Part shown: positions 52,397 to 63,894 of the stretch, piece by piece
Layout of the letters: each line of letters begins with the position of its first letter
How positions within the stretch are numbered: position 1 is the stretch's first letter
Assembly: GCA_963989245.1 (NCBI GenBank)
Contig: OZ022347.1
Location: 40,058,794-40,122,793, forward strand
Direction: 5' to 3'
DNA: 64,000 nt
From: Nansenia antarctica
Taxonomy: Eukaryota > Chordata > Actinopteri > Argentiniformes > Microstomatidae
Program-made: the position numbers and the translations under genes
Notes under the pieces: model-generated
Seen by the model: only the letters and a program-made list of their open reading frames with translations
What the model was told of the DNA's origin: nothing
Databases searched by the model: none

Positions 52397-53500
52397 GACA
52401 GACACACACAGACAGACACACACACACACACACTCCGCCGCCCGGAGACGTCGATGGCACCTGGCTTGGCACTGGCCAGTCTGGTGTAAACCACTCAGAG
52501 CTCCTGAGTTAATGTTAATGTTAATGGACTACCAGTGTGAATATTTGTTATATAGTTTAATAAATCTCTTCTTTGATTTTGAAACAGTGTAGCGTGGCCT
52601 TAATTTGTTATTATTACAGTACATTTTTGTGTTCGCAGCAATGGCAATATGTTTTATTTGGTTGGTAGATCTTGTTGAGCTGGTAATTTGAAAAGTAGCT
52701 CACAAGCCTAAAAAGTGTGAGCACCCCTGCTCGACACCAACAGCTGTGTCTCCCGCCACCCCTCGGTCAAGCTCCTGAAGTTTGCAGACGACACCACCCT
52801 GGTGGGCCTCATCTCCGGGGGGGACGAATCTGCCTACAGGGGTGAGATCGAGGGGCTGCAGAGCTGGTGCAGTTTAAACAATCTGGAGCTAAATGCTCTG
52901 AAAACAGTGGAGATGGTGGTGGACTTCCGAAGGAAAGCAGCCCTGCCCCCTCCCATCACGCTGGGAGGTACCCCGGTGGCCTCCGTGGAGTCATGCCGCT
53001 TTCTAGGCATGACCATCTCCCGGGACCTAAAGTGGGAGCAGAACACCGAGGCCCTCACAAAGAAGGCCCAGAAGAGGATGTTCTTCCTCCGGCAGCTGAG
53101 GAAACTCAGGCTGCCGAGGTCCATGATGGTCCAGTTCTACACGGCCATCATAGAGTCCATCCTCACCCACTCCATCATCACCTGGTTCCCTGTTGCAACG
53201 ACCAAGGACAAGGCCAAGTTGCAGCGGGTGCTACGTTCAGCAGAGAGGGTGATCGGCTGTCCCTTGCCCTCCCTCAACTCCCTGCATGACACCAGGGCTC
53301 TGAGGAGGGCAAGGAAGATCATGGCAGACCCCTTCCACCCCGGCCACGGCCTCCTCACCCTGCTTCCCTCTGGAAGAAGGTTGCGGCTGCCTAAGGCACT
53401 GAAGGCCCGCCACAGGCTCAGCTTCTACCCCTCAGCCGCCAGGCTGATAAATGACTCTGGCTTCCCCCTCCCCCCCGCCCCCAAGTCTGCCCAGGACTGA
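50391..53500 (+). pseudogene. L2 LINE ORF2, partial EN plus RT, interrupted by hAT
   Basis: Starts within the endonuclease (VYIPPDADVTAAVDTLAEQL, VVLGDFNQANLSRALP, LGYSDHILIHLIP). It passes a Pro-rich spacer (about 51230-51400) and reaches RT motifs ARILFVDFSSDFNTI (Asp in place of the usual Ala) and GSPQGCVLSPALFSLYT, where the hAT cuts in. The frame resumes at 52738 with DTNSCVSRHPSVKLLKFADD and runs to the stop at 53500. Discounting 680 bp (hAT plus one target copy), the two halves are in the same frame. Confidence 0.92.
52058..52729. mobile_element. Non-autonomous hAT, 672 bp, in the L2 RT domain
   Basis: Ends CAGGGGTGCTCA and TGAGCACCCCTG; flanks ctctacac (52050-52057) and ctcgacac (52730-52737), an 8-bp duplication with one mismatch. 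The left interior carries gatcgcgatcgaccggtcgatcgcg, a strong palindrome. A CA/CAGA microsatellite occupies 52253-52432. Confidence 0.93.
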
Positions 53501-53923
53501 ACTGGACTCACTGTAAAAACTCTGCACTGCACTTTACTTTATACCGCACTATCCAATGCACTGTTGTCTGTCCTGTGTTGTTGTTGTTGTGTTGTCCTGT
53601 TTTTTGACATGTGAAAAAAGTATAAACGCACTTGCTGTGGTGACGAAGCAAATTCCTATATGTGTAATGCATAGTGGCAATAAACGTTATCTCAATCTCA
53701 ATCTCAATCTCAATCTCAATCTCTCAATCTCAATCTCAATCCTGTTAACCAAATATGGTCCATCAAGTTTCCGGGTGATAGATTTGATGTCTGCAGCTGG
53801 ACCCTTCTCGGAATAGCTGACGTCTACTTCTTCTGTTCTTCTTCTGTTCGAATTTCCGGCAGTGATGACGCATTCGCGCATTACTGCCCTCTACAGTTCA
53901 GAGTGATACTCCGCTCTGCACTC

Positions 53924-55425
53924 TATATCCTCTTATAGAGGTCTGTCTTATGGAGGAAGGGCAGGACACTTCTCTTCACAGCATGCTGCTCCTTTCTCCG
54001 GCTGAACAGGGACTTGTACTCCACAGTGGGTATCCCAATATTGGCTAGTTCCTCACATAGCTGAGCTCTTTCTGTCCTGTTTTTCTCACACTCAAATAGG
54101 ATGTGGACAACTGTCTCTGCTCTTCCACATTCACACAGGCCATCCGGGTGTTTTCCCACTACTCTCAGGCAACTGGCTAGCCCGCAGTGCCCAAGTCTTA
54201 GCCGAGTCAGTTTGACTGAATCTCTTCTGTCACCTTCTGTGCACACGCTCCCCCTTTTGACAGATGCCTGCGCTGAGAAATACAGCCTCCCTCTCTCTTC
54301 ATTATTCTTCATTCTTATATTCACTTTCTGTGACCTATACATGCTTATCATGGCCTCATTCACCAGGTCGGCTCTAGCTCTAGATGACCCACTCCTCAAG
54401 GCCATCAAGGCGGCAGCTGAGTCAGAGCAGATTATGACTTTGCTTGGTTTAACTTGTTCAATCCACCAGAGTGCCCAAATGATTGCCATTAGCTCTGTGG
54501 CAAAAACAGATGCTCCGTCTGTGACTCGCAAGCCTTGCTGGACTTGGGGCCCCACCAGGTAGATTCCACACCCTGCCCTTTGGCTATCTGGGTCCTTAGA
54601 CCCGTCTGTGAAGACCTGCATGTGCGTCCCCCATGCCGCATTTAGGTATCCTTCTACCCGCGAGCTTGTGATGCCTCCCTCCTGCTTCCAGTCTAACAGA
54701 GTTAGATCTACAGTGGGCTCTGGGAGTAGCCACACTGGCACCGCTGACCAGAATGCATGTACTAGGCCTACTTTATTTTTGTCTACTCCCACTCTTTCAG
54801 CCAACTCTCCAGCGCCAGCTAGGAAATTTCCTTTCTTCTTCCCATCAGCAAACTCCCAACTCTTATTCACTAGGCACTTGGCTGAAAGACCCAGACCAGA
54901 ACCTTTCAGTTTGGCCCAATAATGCAGTCCTAGCTTGCTGCGCCTAATTCTATGTGGCCACTCTCCCGTTTCCACAATCAGGGCTGGGATGGGAGTCGTT
55001 CTAAACGCCCCATAGCAAGTTCTTAGAGCTCTTGATTGCACTGCGTCTAGTTTGTCCAAAATGGACTTTGCAGCGGATCCATAGACAAAGCTCCCATAGT
55101 CTATTGCTGACCTGACCATTGCCTGATAAATCAATAACATTGTCCCCCTCTCAGCTCCCCATTCACATCCAGCCAGGCTCTGTAGGACGTTAATTACTTT
55201 TTCACATGTACTTCTCACTTTCCCTATGTGGACTCTCCATGTTAGCCTTTCATCCAACCACATTTTTTTTTTTTTTTTTTTAAAGGAATTCCACATTCCT
55301 GCCTCTCCTCCAGATGGCCCCATCATCCGCAAACAGAGACCTGCCAAATCCTTGCCCTATATTTTTAAAGATGTCATTGATCATAACATTAAATAATACT
55401 GGGCTGATAGCTGACGTCTATCCTC
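53924..55425 (-). mobile_element. 5'-truncated RNase-H-bearing LINE, copy B
   Basis: Nearly identical to 204-1705, with the same 474-codon frame (55347-53923), the same poly-T replacement of the RT palm/thumb segment, and the same missing end of RNase H. These lesions therefore predate the duplication. Few differences are seen, for example VHILFEC here against VHVLFEC in A. Confidence 0.9.
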
Positions 55426-56165
55426 TGGCAAGCGGTGAGGTATAATATTATGATTTATAGTATATCAGATGCGTCAGATGTTACAACTCCTTTTTTCCCC
55501 CAAAAGTGCTGCCGTACACAATAATATTTAGTCTAACAGGTGGATCAATAAAACCACACAGTGCTGAGACTGAAGACAACACAAGCCATTTATTGTGTGT
55601 GTGTGTGTGTGCGTGCCAGTGGCGTAGGGGATGGGAGTATTGTTCCGCACGGACAGTTAAGTGCGTGGTACCCGAGTTGTTTATTCAGTTACTGCTTGCG
55701 TGTGTTGTTGACAATCGTTCATGTTCTTCATTAAACGTTTAGCTTTGTAATTTGATACGCCGCCTCCGACTCCCGTCTCTCGGAACTACGATACAAACTT
55801 TGGCAGCGAGACACAAGACCCTGCAGAAAAATGAGCAAGCGAAAGTACCTCAGTGGTGCGCAAAAACGGCAAGAGCAATATAAAATGTAACAAAATGCAG
55901 CGAAACTTCGCAAAATGTCATATTTTCTCACAAACCGACCCAAAGCAGCTTCTGCGACTAACGCGGGTAGGGATGCAGTTAGCCCTGGGTCAGGGACGAA
56001 CGTCGTGGATGCACCTGTTGCATCGCTGTGGAGGTCAGTGTTACTGCAGCTGGCAGGCTGACCCGGCCGAGAGATCGTTTTCAAAACAAAAAATTATCAA
56101 AAGCTATCTGAGAAGCACCATGTCCCAGGACAGACTCTCCAGACTAGCGATTCTCAGCATTGAAA

Positions 56166-58462
56166 ACTGGAAACGCTTCCGCCTCCTTACCAACAAATCC
56201 ACAAGGCACCTCCCATCGCCTAACTCTAACAACGTGGATGAGGCGTACCGGGACTTCTGCGGCATGTTGGTGAAAGAGGCAAAAAAATCCATCCCACGCG
56301 GACGTCGCATTAGCTACAAACCGTGTTGGGATGAGGAGTGTGAGAAGCTCCACTGTGCCTTCCTCCAGGCCCCTGCAGGAGCTGAGTCGGACAGGCTCGC
56401 AACAGCCTTGCTGTCAAGACTCAGCCGTAAAAGACAGGAGCGCTGGGAGGAGGCCATTGACTCCATCGACTTCTCGCACTCCAGCCGTAAGGCATGGAGT
56501 ATCATGAACAATCTCACTGGTAGGTCCAGACACTCCCCCCGTCACTGCCCCATCTCTGCAAATAAAATCGCATCACAATTTGTGAAAAGTGGGTCATAAG
56601 AGGGCAAAGACCGCGAGTCGTCTCGACTTGTGGCAAAAGAAGTGTCAGACCTCTGGAGGGCCCCAACACCTAGCAGTGACTACATCTCCGGTGAATTCAC
56701 CCCGGAGGAGTTCGCTGCTGCCCTCCAGCATCTAAAGCCAGGGAAAGCTCCGGGGCCTGATTCCATCTGCCCGGAGCTTATTCTCCATGCCGCACCCGCC
56801 TTGAAGTCCTGGCTGAGAGCGTTCCTCACTTCCTGTTTGCGCCAACTCAAGATCCCCAAAATCTGGCGAAGAGCCCTAGTTGTTGCGATCCCTAAACCAA
56901 ATAAGCCTGAAGGGGACCCTAAGAGTTACCGTCCCATCTCTCTGTTATGCATCCCCTTCAAGATCCTCGAGCGTCTCATCTACGCCCGCATCGAACCAAT
57001 TGTCGACCCGCTGCTCCCACGTGAGCAGGCCGGGTTCCGACGCGGGAGGTCGACCGTAGATCAAGTCACCCTTATGACTCAAGACATCGAGGATTGCTTT
57101 TCGGCAAAAAAGAAGGCCGGGGCCGTCTTTATAGACCTGACGGCTGCCTACGATACCGTATGGCATCGCGGCCTCTCCTGCAAGCTGCTCCGCCTGCTGC
57201 CTGACAGGCACATGGTCAGAATGATCATGGAGCTCATCCGTAACCGCAGCTTTACCCTCACCACCGGCCGCGGACAGCTAAGCAGGCTTCGACCCCTTAA
57301 GAACGGCGTCCCTCAGGGATCGGTCCTGGCCCCCCTCCTCTATAATATCTACACCTATGACCTGCCCAACACACTCTCGCGGAAGTACGCCTACGCAGAC
57401 GACCTCGCAGTGGTGTACTCTGCTGGAAATTGGCAGTCTGTGGAGGGGATTCTGAGCCAGGACATGCAGACACTAGTGGCATACTTCCGGAAATGGAGAT
57501 TGAAGCTTAGCGAGGCAAAGACGGTGTCGGCTGCCTTCCACCTTAACAACAGGGAGGCTAAACGTGAGCTTAGAGTACACCTAGATGGAACTCCCCTGCC
57601 ATGTTCCGCTGAGCCAATCTATCTCGGCGTGACATTGGACAGGACGCTCACGTTTCGCCGACACCTCGAGTCACTGCGCAAGAAGTTAACAGCTCGTGTG
57701 GCGTTGATGAGGCGACTGGTTGGCTCGGGCTGGGGCGCCGGTGCAAGGACCTTGCGCACGGCAGCCCTAGCCCTCGTTTATTCAACTAGTGAATACTGCG
57801 CCCCACTATGGTGTCGCAGTGCCCACACCCGCCTCATCGACTCGCCTATAAACAAAGCCTTGCGCATTGTGACAGGATGCCTGCGTCCTACCCCCGTGGA
57901 CAACCTTCCCATCCTAGCAGGCATCCAGCCCGCAGGCCTCCGCCGCATGGGAGCCACAGCACGTCTCGCCTGCCGGGCCATGGAGCTTAATAACCATCTG
58001 CTCCATGATAGGCTCACTATAACAGCGGAGCCCTTCCGGCGTCTCAAGTCGAGACACCCATTTGTGCCTGCCGCACAGGATCTCAGGCAGCAATGCAGAG
58101 ATCTCAACATCAGTGCGGCAGGATGGGCGGATTATATGTGGCGCGCGGAGTGGGAGGCTAACACCTCCAAACTCCGCGACCACATCCCAGTCGCCGGCGC
58201 TGAGCCCCTCGGGATGGACTTGCCAAGGCTATCCTGGGTGAGGCTCAATCGTCTCCGGACCGGCGTCGGGCGTTTCCGCTCATCAATGCACAGATGGGGC
58301 TTGGCCCCAAATGCGTTGTGCGAGTGTGGCGCAGAGGACCAAACCGCAGACCATATTATCCTGGATTGCCCGGTGTACCACCCACCCAACGGGATGCATG
58401 GTCTGTCGGTATTAGATGACGAGACGATGACGTGGCTTCTGGAGGGGTGTCCAGAAATATAG
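56166..58462 (+). pseudogene. LINE reverse transcriptase with one in-frame stop
   Basis: A single frame runs from the insertion point to 58462, apart from one TAA at 56597-56599. RT motifs: PGKAPGPDSICPELI, KSYRPISLLCIPFKILERLI, REQAGFRRGRSTVDQV, FIDLTAAYDTVWHRGL, NGVPQGSVLAPLLYNIY, catalytic KYAYADDLAVVY (about 57385), YLGVTLDRTLTFRRHL. The C-terminal Cys/His motif CECGAEDQTADHIILDC lies near 58320. The endonuclease is missing. The upstream hAT frame (from 55853) runs into this ORF without a break, forming a chance chimera. Confidence 0.92.
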
Positions 58463-58570
58463 CCCGGGTGAGCCCCTCAACCAGGTCTCTGGGTGGTAAA
58501 AGGGTAGCCCCTCGGCCCCGAGCCTGGTGGAGTGGAGAGGAAAAACAACTACCCATACAACGAAGAAGAA
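56166..58570 (+). mobile_element. 5'-truncated Jockey-superfamily LINE, 2,405 bp, with 9-bp target duplication
   Basis: gcattgaaa occurs at 56157-56165 and 58571-58579 and once in copy A (2554-2562), proving the insertion and its exact edges. The 3' end is …aacgaagaagaa, with no poly(A). Confidence 0.95.
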
Positions 58571-59153
58571 GCATTGAAAGCCAGCGCGCACGTCAAATGG
58601 ATTTAACAAACAACTATGTTACATAGTGAAGGACTTCGCACAGACTAATGCCAGGAGGAGAGGACGTTTTGGTCATTGTTAAAGGTAAGAATAGCCTATT
58701 ATTTTATATTATTAGAGATATTTATTAATCTATGAATCAAATTAACTCGGGGTGGTGGGTAGCCTGTCGGTCTGTTCTTGTTGCCGTTTGTGTATGGACA
58801 TGTCACACACACAATCACACATACGGTGTCAGAATGATTCTGACCAAACGGCCAGCGCGCTGTAGCTGATAGCTGTCCAGGCCAACCATACGGTCTATGC
58901 TGTAGGCTTTATGCAGCCTTAAAATAAATGTACCGCTACATCCGTTTGAGTTAACCTCCGTTGCGAAAGGGCCCCCGCCACCACCTTGCGGGTGGGCCTC
59001 GGGATTTTGCGGTACGCCACTGGTGCGTGCGTGCGTGTGTGTATAAGCATATGTTGAGTGTGTATTGTGTGTGTGAATGTGTGCATTGTTGTTATTATCA
59101 TTATTAATGTGTCTTTCTCCTTTGTTGCCTGTTAGTTCGTTTGTATGTGTCTT

Positions 59154-60430
59154 CAGTGGTGTAGTCTAGTTTTTTCTAGTGGGTATACTGTGATTTTGCC
59201 CTCCCAGTCAGAGCGACACCTGTCCCGTAGCGACACCCCATAAGCACCACCACACTCACTTATGCATACAGTATGCATCTACACCAGTGTTTGCTGCCTT
59301 GGGGGGGGTGGCATGGACTGTACTGCCTCACGCTACAGAAACAGGAGATAGGCTCCTGCCCCCTAAGGGCCGTTAGGCTCCAGAACCATCGGTTCTCAAG
59401 GCTACTTATGTGGTCTTGACTACATGTCCACTTTCTCACCTGGTTCTTGCTGTCTCTCTGGTGTGCCGACACCATCCTGCTCTCTCATTCTCTCCCTCTC
59501 TATCCTCCTCTCTCCCTCTTTTGCTGTCAACCAAAAGGCAAATATAACAACCAGAGTATTTATAATTTAATAAGAGGTATACATTGAATTCATATCAAAT
59601 CATAACATCATTCTAATTGAATATTGGGTTGCTGTGGGCAATGCAGTCAGATACTGTCTTTACTTACTCTCTCACCTTTAAGAAAATCGTATGTCCCACT
59701 TCAAAAAACAGACATTTCCAATGAGTGAGGGTTTGTTCCAATGCTTCAATCCACTGTCCATGTACTGTAAATATACCATTATGGTATTACCATAAAGCCC
59801 AATTCTAGCAGAATAAGAAAGATTGTATATCTACTTTAAGTAAAATAATAAAGTGCATCCAGTTAGCTCTTTAGCTGGCATGTGTGCAGCAGACTAGCTC
59901 ATCTAATCACCTCTGAGCACGCTAGCTAGCTTGCTAGTTCTTTGACACTATTATTTACATCATGAAACTATAATGAGACACTTTCTAGTCACAATAATAA
60001 CGACTAATTTGAACCAACTTTCTCTGTCAGAACACAGTAATTATATTTGCTAACGTTTCAACTTGCTTACTTTCTTCTGCAGAGCTTTCACCCTGCAAAA
60101 ACTCTCTCGCGTCAAAACAAAACAAAACAAAACCATTCTCCAGCGCGGCACGAAGCGAAGTGTGGAGGTAGGTCTGGCCCGCCCACCCCAAGGCAATTGT
60201 AGGGGAAATACTGAGAGCATTCTGAACGACTGGTTATGCGATAACAAACACGTCAGAAAGTTCGATGTAAGCGCTTCGTAACACAGACGGGGTGAATTCT
60301 AGGAATAAAAGTTCTGTCACAAAACGCTGTTACGTATCCTCGCGCATTTTTAAGTGGGTATACGCAAATCCTTGGCCTTTCCTAGTGGGTATACGGCGTA
60401 GTCCTGCGTATCACGTAGACTACACCACTG
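59154..60430. mobile_element. hAT element with CAGTGGTGTAGTCT ends, copy B (LINE-free form)
   Basis: Compact 1,277-bp version of the element at 3137-12352. Flanks are tgtgtctt (59146-59153) and tgtttctt (60431-60438). No transposase. Confidence 0.88.
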
Positions 60431-60611
60431 TGTTTCTTGGTGGTTGGCCACTTCCTCCTACTGTTTTTCAAGTCAACTTTGTTATCCTCATGAGTATAAC
60501 TATTACTATTTGTATCGTTTTGTTTTCCTTCATTGGTTACTGAATAAGAATGTCTTTTGTTTCTAAATAAGAATATGAATAAGAATGTATTTTTTTCTAA
60601 ATAAAATTAGT

Positions 60612-61110
60612 CCCCTGAAGAAGGTGATGCTACAGCATACAATGTGATTCTAGAGAATTGTATGCTTCCAACTTTGTGACAACAGTTTGGGGAAGGCCCT
60701 TTCCAGGTTCAGCATGACAATGTCCCCATACACAAAGTGAGGTCCATAATGACATGGTTTGCTGAGTTTGGTCTGGGAGAACATGACTGGCCTGCACACA
60801 GAGCTCTGACCTCAACCCCATCGAACACCTTTGGGATGAATTGGAACGCCGACTGCAAGACAGTCCTTCTGACCCAACATCAGTGGCCGACCTCATTAAT
60901 GCTCTTGTGGCTGAATGGGAGCAAATCCCCCGCAACCATATTATTCTAAAATCTAGTAGAAAGTCTTCCCAGAAGAGTGGAAGCTGTTACAGCAGCAAAG
61001 GTGGGACCAACTCCATATTAATGCCCATGGTTTTGGAATGACAAGTTCAACAAGCACATATGGGTGTGATGTTCGGGTGTCCCAATACTTTTGGCCATAT
61101 AGTGTATATG
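60612..61110 (+). mobile_element. 5'-truncated Tc1/mariner fragment, copy B
   Basis: Same fragment as 12523-13020, with matching broken transposase frames (HDNxPIHKVRSIMTWFAEFG, ELERRLQDSPSDPTSVADL) and the terminus gtgtcccaatacttttggccatatagtgta. Confidence 0.88.
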
Positions 61111-61250
61111 GAAACTTAATTATTTAAATGTTTTATTGTTTATTCAGATTTACAGAATTGGAATGCTCTGCCCTTGGATCTTAGATCAGCTGGCTCGGTC
61201 GAGGTTTTTAAGAAACAGCTCAAGACTGGAGAGCTGGATAGCCCCTAGGG
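61111..61250 (+). mobile_element. LINE 3' fragment, copy B, truncated by a hAT
   Basis: WNALPLDLRSAGSVEVFKK and a few codons more, as at 13068-13165. Homology to copy A stops at the hAT end at 61251. Confidence 0.75.
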
Positions 61251-61813
61251 CAGGGGTCACCAACTACATTTGTCCAAGGGCCAGAATTTTTCGAAGCATA
61301 CACTGTGGGGGCCGGACTTATATTTATTTATTTTATTTAGGCATAATTAGCATATTATTGTTTAATATTTTCACTTTCTTTCAAAATGTATGTTATTAAT
61401 GGCTTATTATCAGTGTTAACAGACTCCTGACACCTATACTGCAGCCAGCCACCAGGGGGCGATCAAGATATTTTGGCTTCACTTTGTTATTACACATTGT
61501 AATAATTTTCAGTTATCAATCATGCAAAATGTCACTCTCAAACAACCTGAAGCGTAAAATGCACGTGGAAAACCGCAGCTTTAATGAGGAACGGACTGAC
61601 AAGTACGCATTCATCTTGCCAACATTTAGTAAAGCAAAACCTGTATGCCTCATCCGCACTGAAACGGTAGCTGTTGAAAAACAATACAATCTTCGCCATT
61701 ACAATTATACAAGGCATGCAGCTTTCAGAGAATCATACCCTGAGAAGTCATACCCTGAGACCCGTCGCAGAAAAATTGCAAGCTTAAAAGCTGGATATGG
61801 ATATGCCAGTGGA

Positions 61814-61865
<52 letters not shown>

Positions 61866-62345
61866 GCAGAACGTTATCTGAACGATAGGGCAACTAGTGC
61901 ATCTCTCCGGGCTGTCTGGGTTCTACAAGCATAACAAGCCATTTACCTCATTCATTTTTTGACTGAGAAGTTAGTTGTTATTTAAGTCACTATAATGTGC
62001 ATGTGAAAAAAAAGGCTATAACATGAAATATTAAACAAGAGCATGTGGAAAAGAAAAAAAACACGAAATGTTAAATGAGATCTATGAGTGTCCCCTCATT
62101 CTTGCATGCGAATAGGCGCTACGTCTGCCGCATTCCATTTAAAAGATGGGAATTAGTTTCAGCTTTGCTACTGCTATTTAGATGCAAGGTCGCAGCTTTG
62201 TGAATGAGTTAGGTCTGAATCGTCCTGCATTGGAAGAACTATATATTCTATGGCCGCGTTCGTAAATTTGCTCTGAGAGAGTCAGAGCATCCACGTGACT
62301 GCCTCTAGTCCAATCAAATTACTTGGTTCCATGACGACGTTGAAT
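61251..62345 (+). mobile_element. hAT remnant with a BED-finger transposase N-terminus
   Basis: Starts CAGGGGTCACCAAC at 61251. The frame from the ATG at 61529 reads MSLSNNLKRKMHVENRSFNE, TDKYAFILP, KAKPVCLIRTETVAVEKQYN, LRHYNYTRHAAF, PETRRRKIASLKAGY. This is the N-terminus of ZBED/GTF2IRD2-like hAT transposases, with the second Cys of the finger mutated (CLIR for CLIC). An (ATT)n microsatellite at 61816-61865 ends the frame. No right end is identified. Confidence 0.75.
61816..61865. repeat. (ATT)n microsatellite
   Basis: About 16 perfect trinucleotide units. Confidence 0.97.
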
Positions 62346-62346
62346 C

Positions 62347-62459
62347 AGTGGCGGCTGGTGATAAACATTTTGGGTGGGGCACAGGTTATGGGGGCATGCT
62401 CCACGGGGAAGAATATCAACTTTAAAATCTGGATTTACAGTCGATTTTAGCATGAGAAT
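62347..62459. other. Possible hAT end (cagtggcggctggtg) preceding the minisatellite
   Basis: The motif resembles a hAT terminus. No partner or target duplication is found. Confidence 0.35.
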
Positions 62460-62461
62460 AG

Positions 62462-63595
62462 CTCTACCCCCCTGTACAGACCTCGCCATCCCCTCTACCC
62501 CCCTGTACAGACCTCTTCATCCCCTCTACCCCCCTGTACAGTCCTCTTCATCCCCTCTACCCACCTCTACAGACCTCTTCATCCCCTCTACCCCCCTGTA
62601 CAGACCTATTCATCCCCTCTACCCACCTCTACAGACCTCTTCATCCCCTCTACCCACCTCTACAGACCTCTCCATCCCCTCTACCCCCTGTACAGACCTC
62701 TTCATCCCCTCTACCCCCCTGTACAGACCTCTTCATCCCCTCTACCCCCCTGTACAGACCTCTTCATCCCCTCTACCCCCCTGTACAGACCTCTTCATCC
62801 CCTCTACCCCCCTGTAGAGACCCCGTCATCCCCTCTACCCCCTGTACAGACCTCTTCATCCCCTATACCCCCCTGTACAGACCTCTTCATCCCCTCTACC
62901 CCCCTGTACAGACCTCCTCATCCCCTCTACCCTCCTCTACAGACCTCTTCATCCCCTCTACCCACCTCTACAGACCTCTCCATCCCCTCTACCCCCTGTA
63001 CAGACCTCTTCATCCCCTCTACCCCCCTGTACAGACCTCTCCATCCCCTCTACCCTCCTCTACAGACCTCTTCATCCCCTCTACCCACCTCTACATCCCC
63101 TCTACCCCCTGTACAGACCTCTTCATCCCCTCTACCCCCTGTACAGACCTCTTCATCCCCTCTACCCACCTCTACAGACCTCTTCATCCCCTCTACCCAC
63201 CTCTACAGACCTCTCCATCCCCTCTACCCCCTGTACAGACCTCTTCATCCCCTCTACCCCCCTGTACAGACCTCTTCATCCCCTCTACCCCCCTGTACAG
63301 ACCTCTTCATCCCCTCTACCCCCCTGTAGAGACCCTGTCATCCCCTCTACCCCCTGTACAGACCTCTTCATCCCCTCTACCCCCCTGTACAGACCTCTTC
63401 ATCTACTCTACCCCCCTGTACAGACCTCTTCATCCCCTCTACCCCCCTGTACAGACCCTGTCATCCCCTCTACCCACCTCTACAGACCCCGTCATCCCCT
63501 CTACCCCGTGTACAGACCTCTTTATCCCCTGTACAGACCTCTTCATCCCCTCTACCCCCCCTGTACAGACCTCTTCATCACCTCTACCCCCCCAG
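62462..63595. repeat. 31-bp minisatellite, about 36 copies, with higher-order structure
   Basis: Unit cccctctacccccctgtaca/gacctcttcat. Variants are ccacctctacag and cccctgtacag. The rare block ctgtagagacc…gtcatcccctctaccccctg occurs at about 62812 and 63326, implying a duplication of about 514 bp inside the array. Confidence 0.95.
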
Positions 63596-63830
63596 TTTTC
63601 TCTACAATTTCTACAATTTTCTCTCTACAGTTTCTACACGTCAACGTGTACCGAAACACTTGTTTCCAACGTGGTCCTACGTTTCTCCTACACCAAGACA
63701 CATACAAAGAGCATAGAAACATACAAAGAGCATAGAAGATACAATCAGAATACAGTCTGCCATTCCTTCTCCCAGCATCGATTTGGTTTTCCTATCATGA
63801 CTGAAGGACAGACGATTCACTTACTTACAC
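63596..63830. other. No gene seen
   Basis: Short unique stretch after the minisatellite; catacaaagagcatagaa is repeated twice (63702-63737). Confidence 0.5.
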
Positions 63831-63831
63831 T

Positions 63832-63880
63832 ACTGTAAGTCGCTTTGGATAAAGGCGTCTGCTAAAATGCCAAACATGTA
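63832..63880 (+). mobile_element. SINE tail fragment
   Basis: gtaagtcgctttggataaaggcgtctgctaaaatg matches the inverted SINE tail at 13975-14010. The tRNA-like head is absent. Confidence 0.7.
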
Positions 63881-63894
63881 AACAAATAAATCAT

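Larger units (their letters stand above)
50370..53740 (+). mobile_element. 5'-truncated L2-type LINE, split by a hAT
   Basis: Flanked by 10-bp duplications cctgttaacc (50360-50369, 53741-53750); copy A has the single unoccupied site at 22-31. The first about 20 bp (catgttaacaggatatgac) are an inverted copy of the target flank. The 3' end is a hexanucleotide tail (ctcaat)n at 53691-53740. Confidence 0.92.
55617..59022 (+). mobile_element. Internally deleted hAT (ZMYM/TTF-like), copy B, carrying a LINE
   Basis: Same CAGTGGCGTA ends and GTGCGTGC duplications (right copy 59023-59030) as 1898-3005. About 100 bp near the left end are missing (ggggatggg joins gagtattgttcc). The start MSKRKYLSGAQ lies at about 55831, and the C-terminal dimerisation segment (AERSFSKQKIIKSYLRSTMS) at 56060-56165 is cut by the LINE. 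The remainder resumes at 58571. Confidence 0.9.
50336..61250 (+). repeat. Segmental duplication, copy B
   Basis: Starts with tcctgttaaccc[atg]tcatatcctgttaacc, matching bases 1-31, is split by an L2, and resumes at 53741. It then runs collinear with copy A to about 61250, where a hAT has inserted. It contains the L2/hAT at 50370-53740 and the RT element at 56166-58570, absent from A; it lacks A's L2 and LINE/hAT. Confidence 0.93.

Noticed and set aside
52231..52494. Cys/Val-rich minus-strand ORFs
   Set aside because: Translations of a CA/CAGA microsatellite inside a hAT.
62374..62817. 147-codon ORF (DLFIPSTPLYRP repeats)
   Set aside because: Product of the 31-bp minisatellite.
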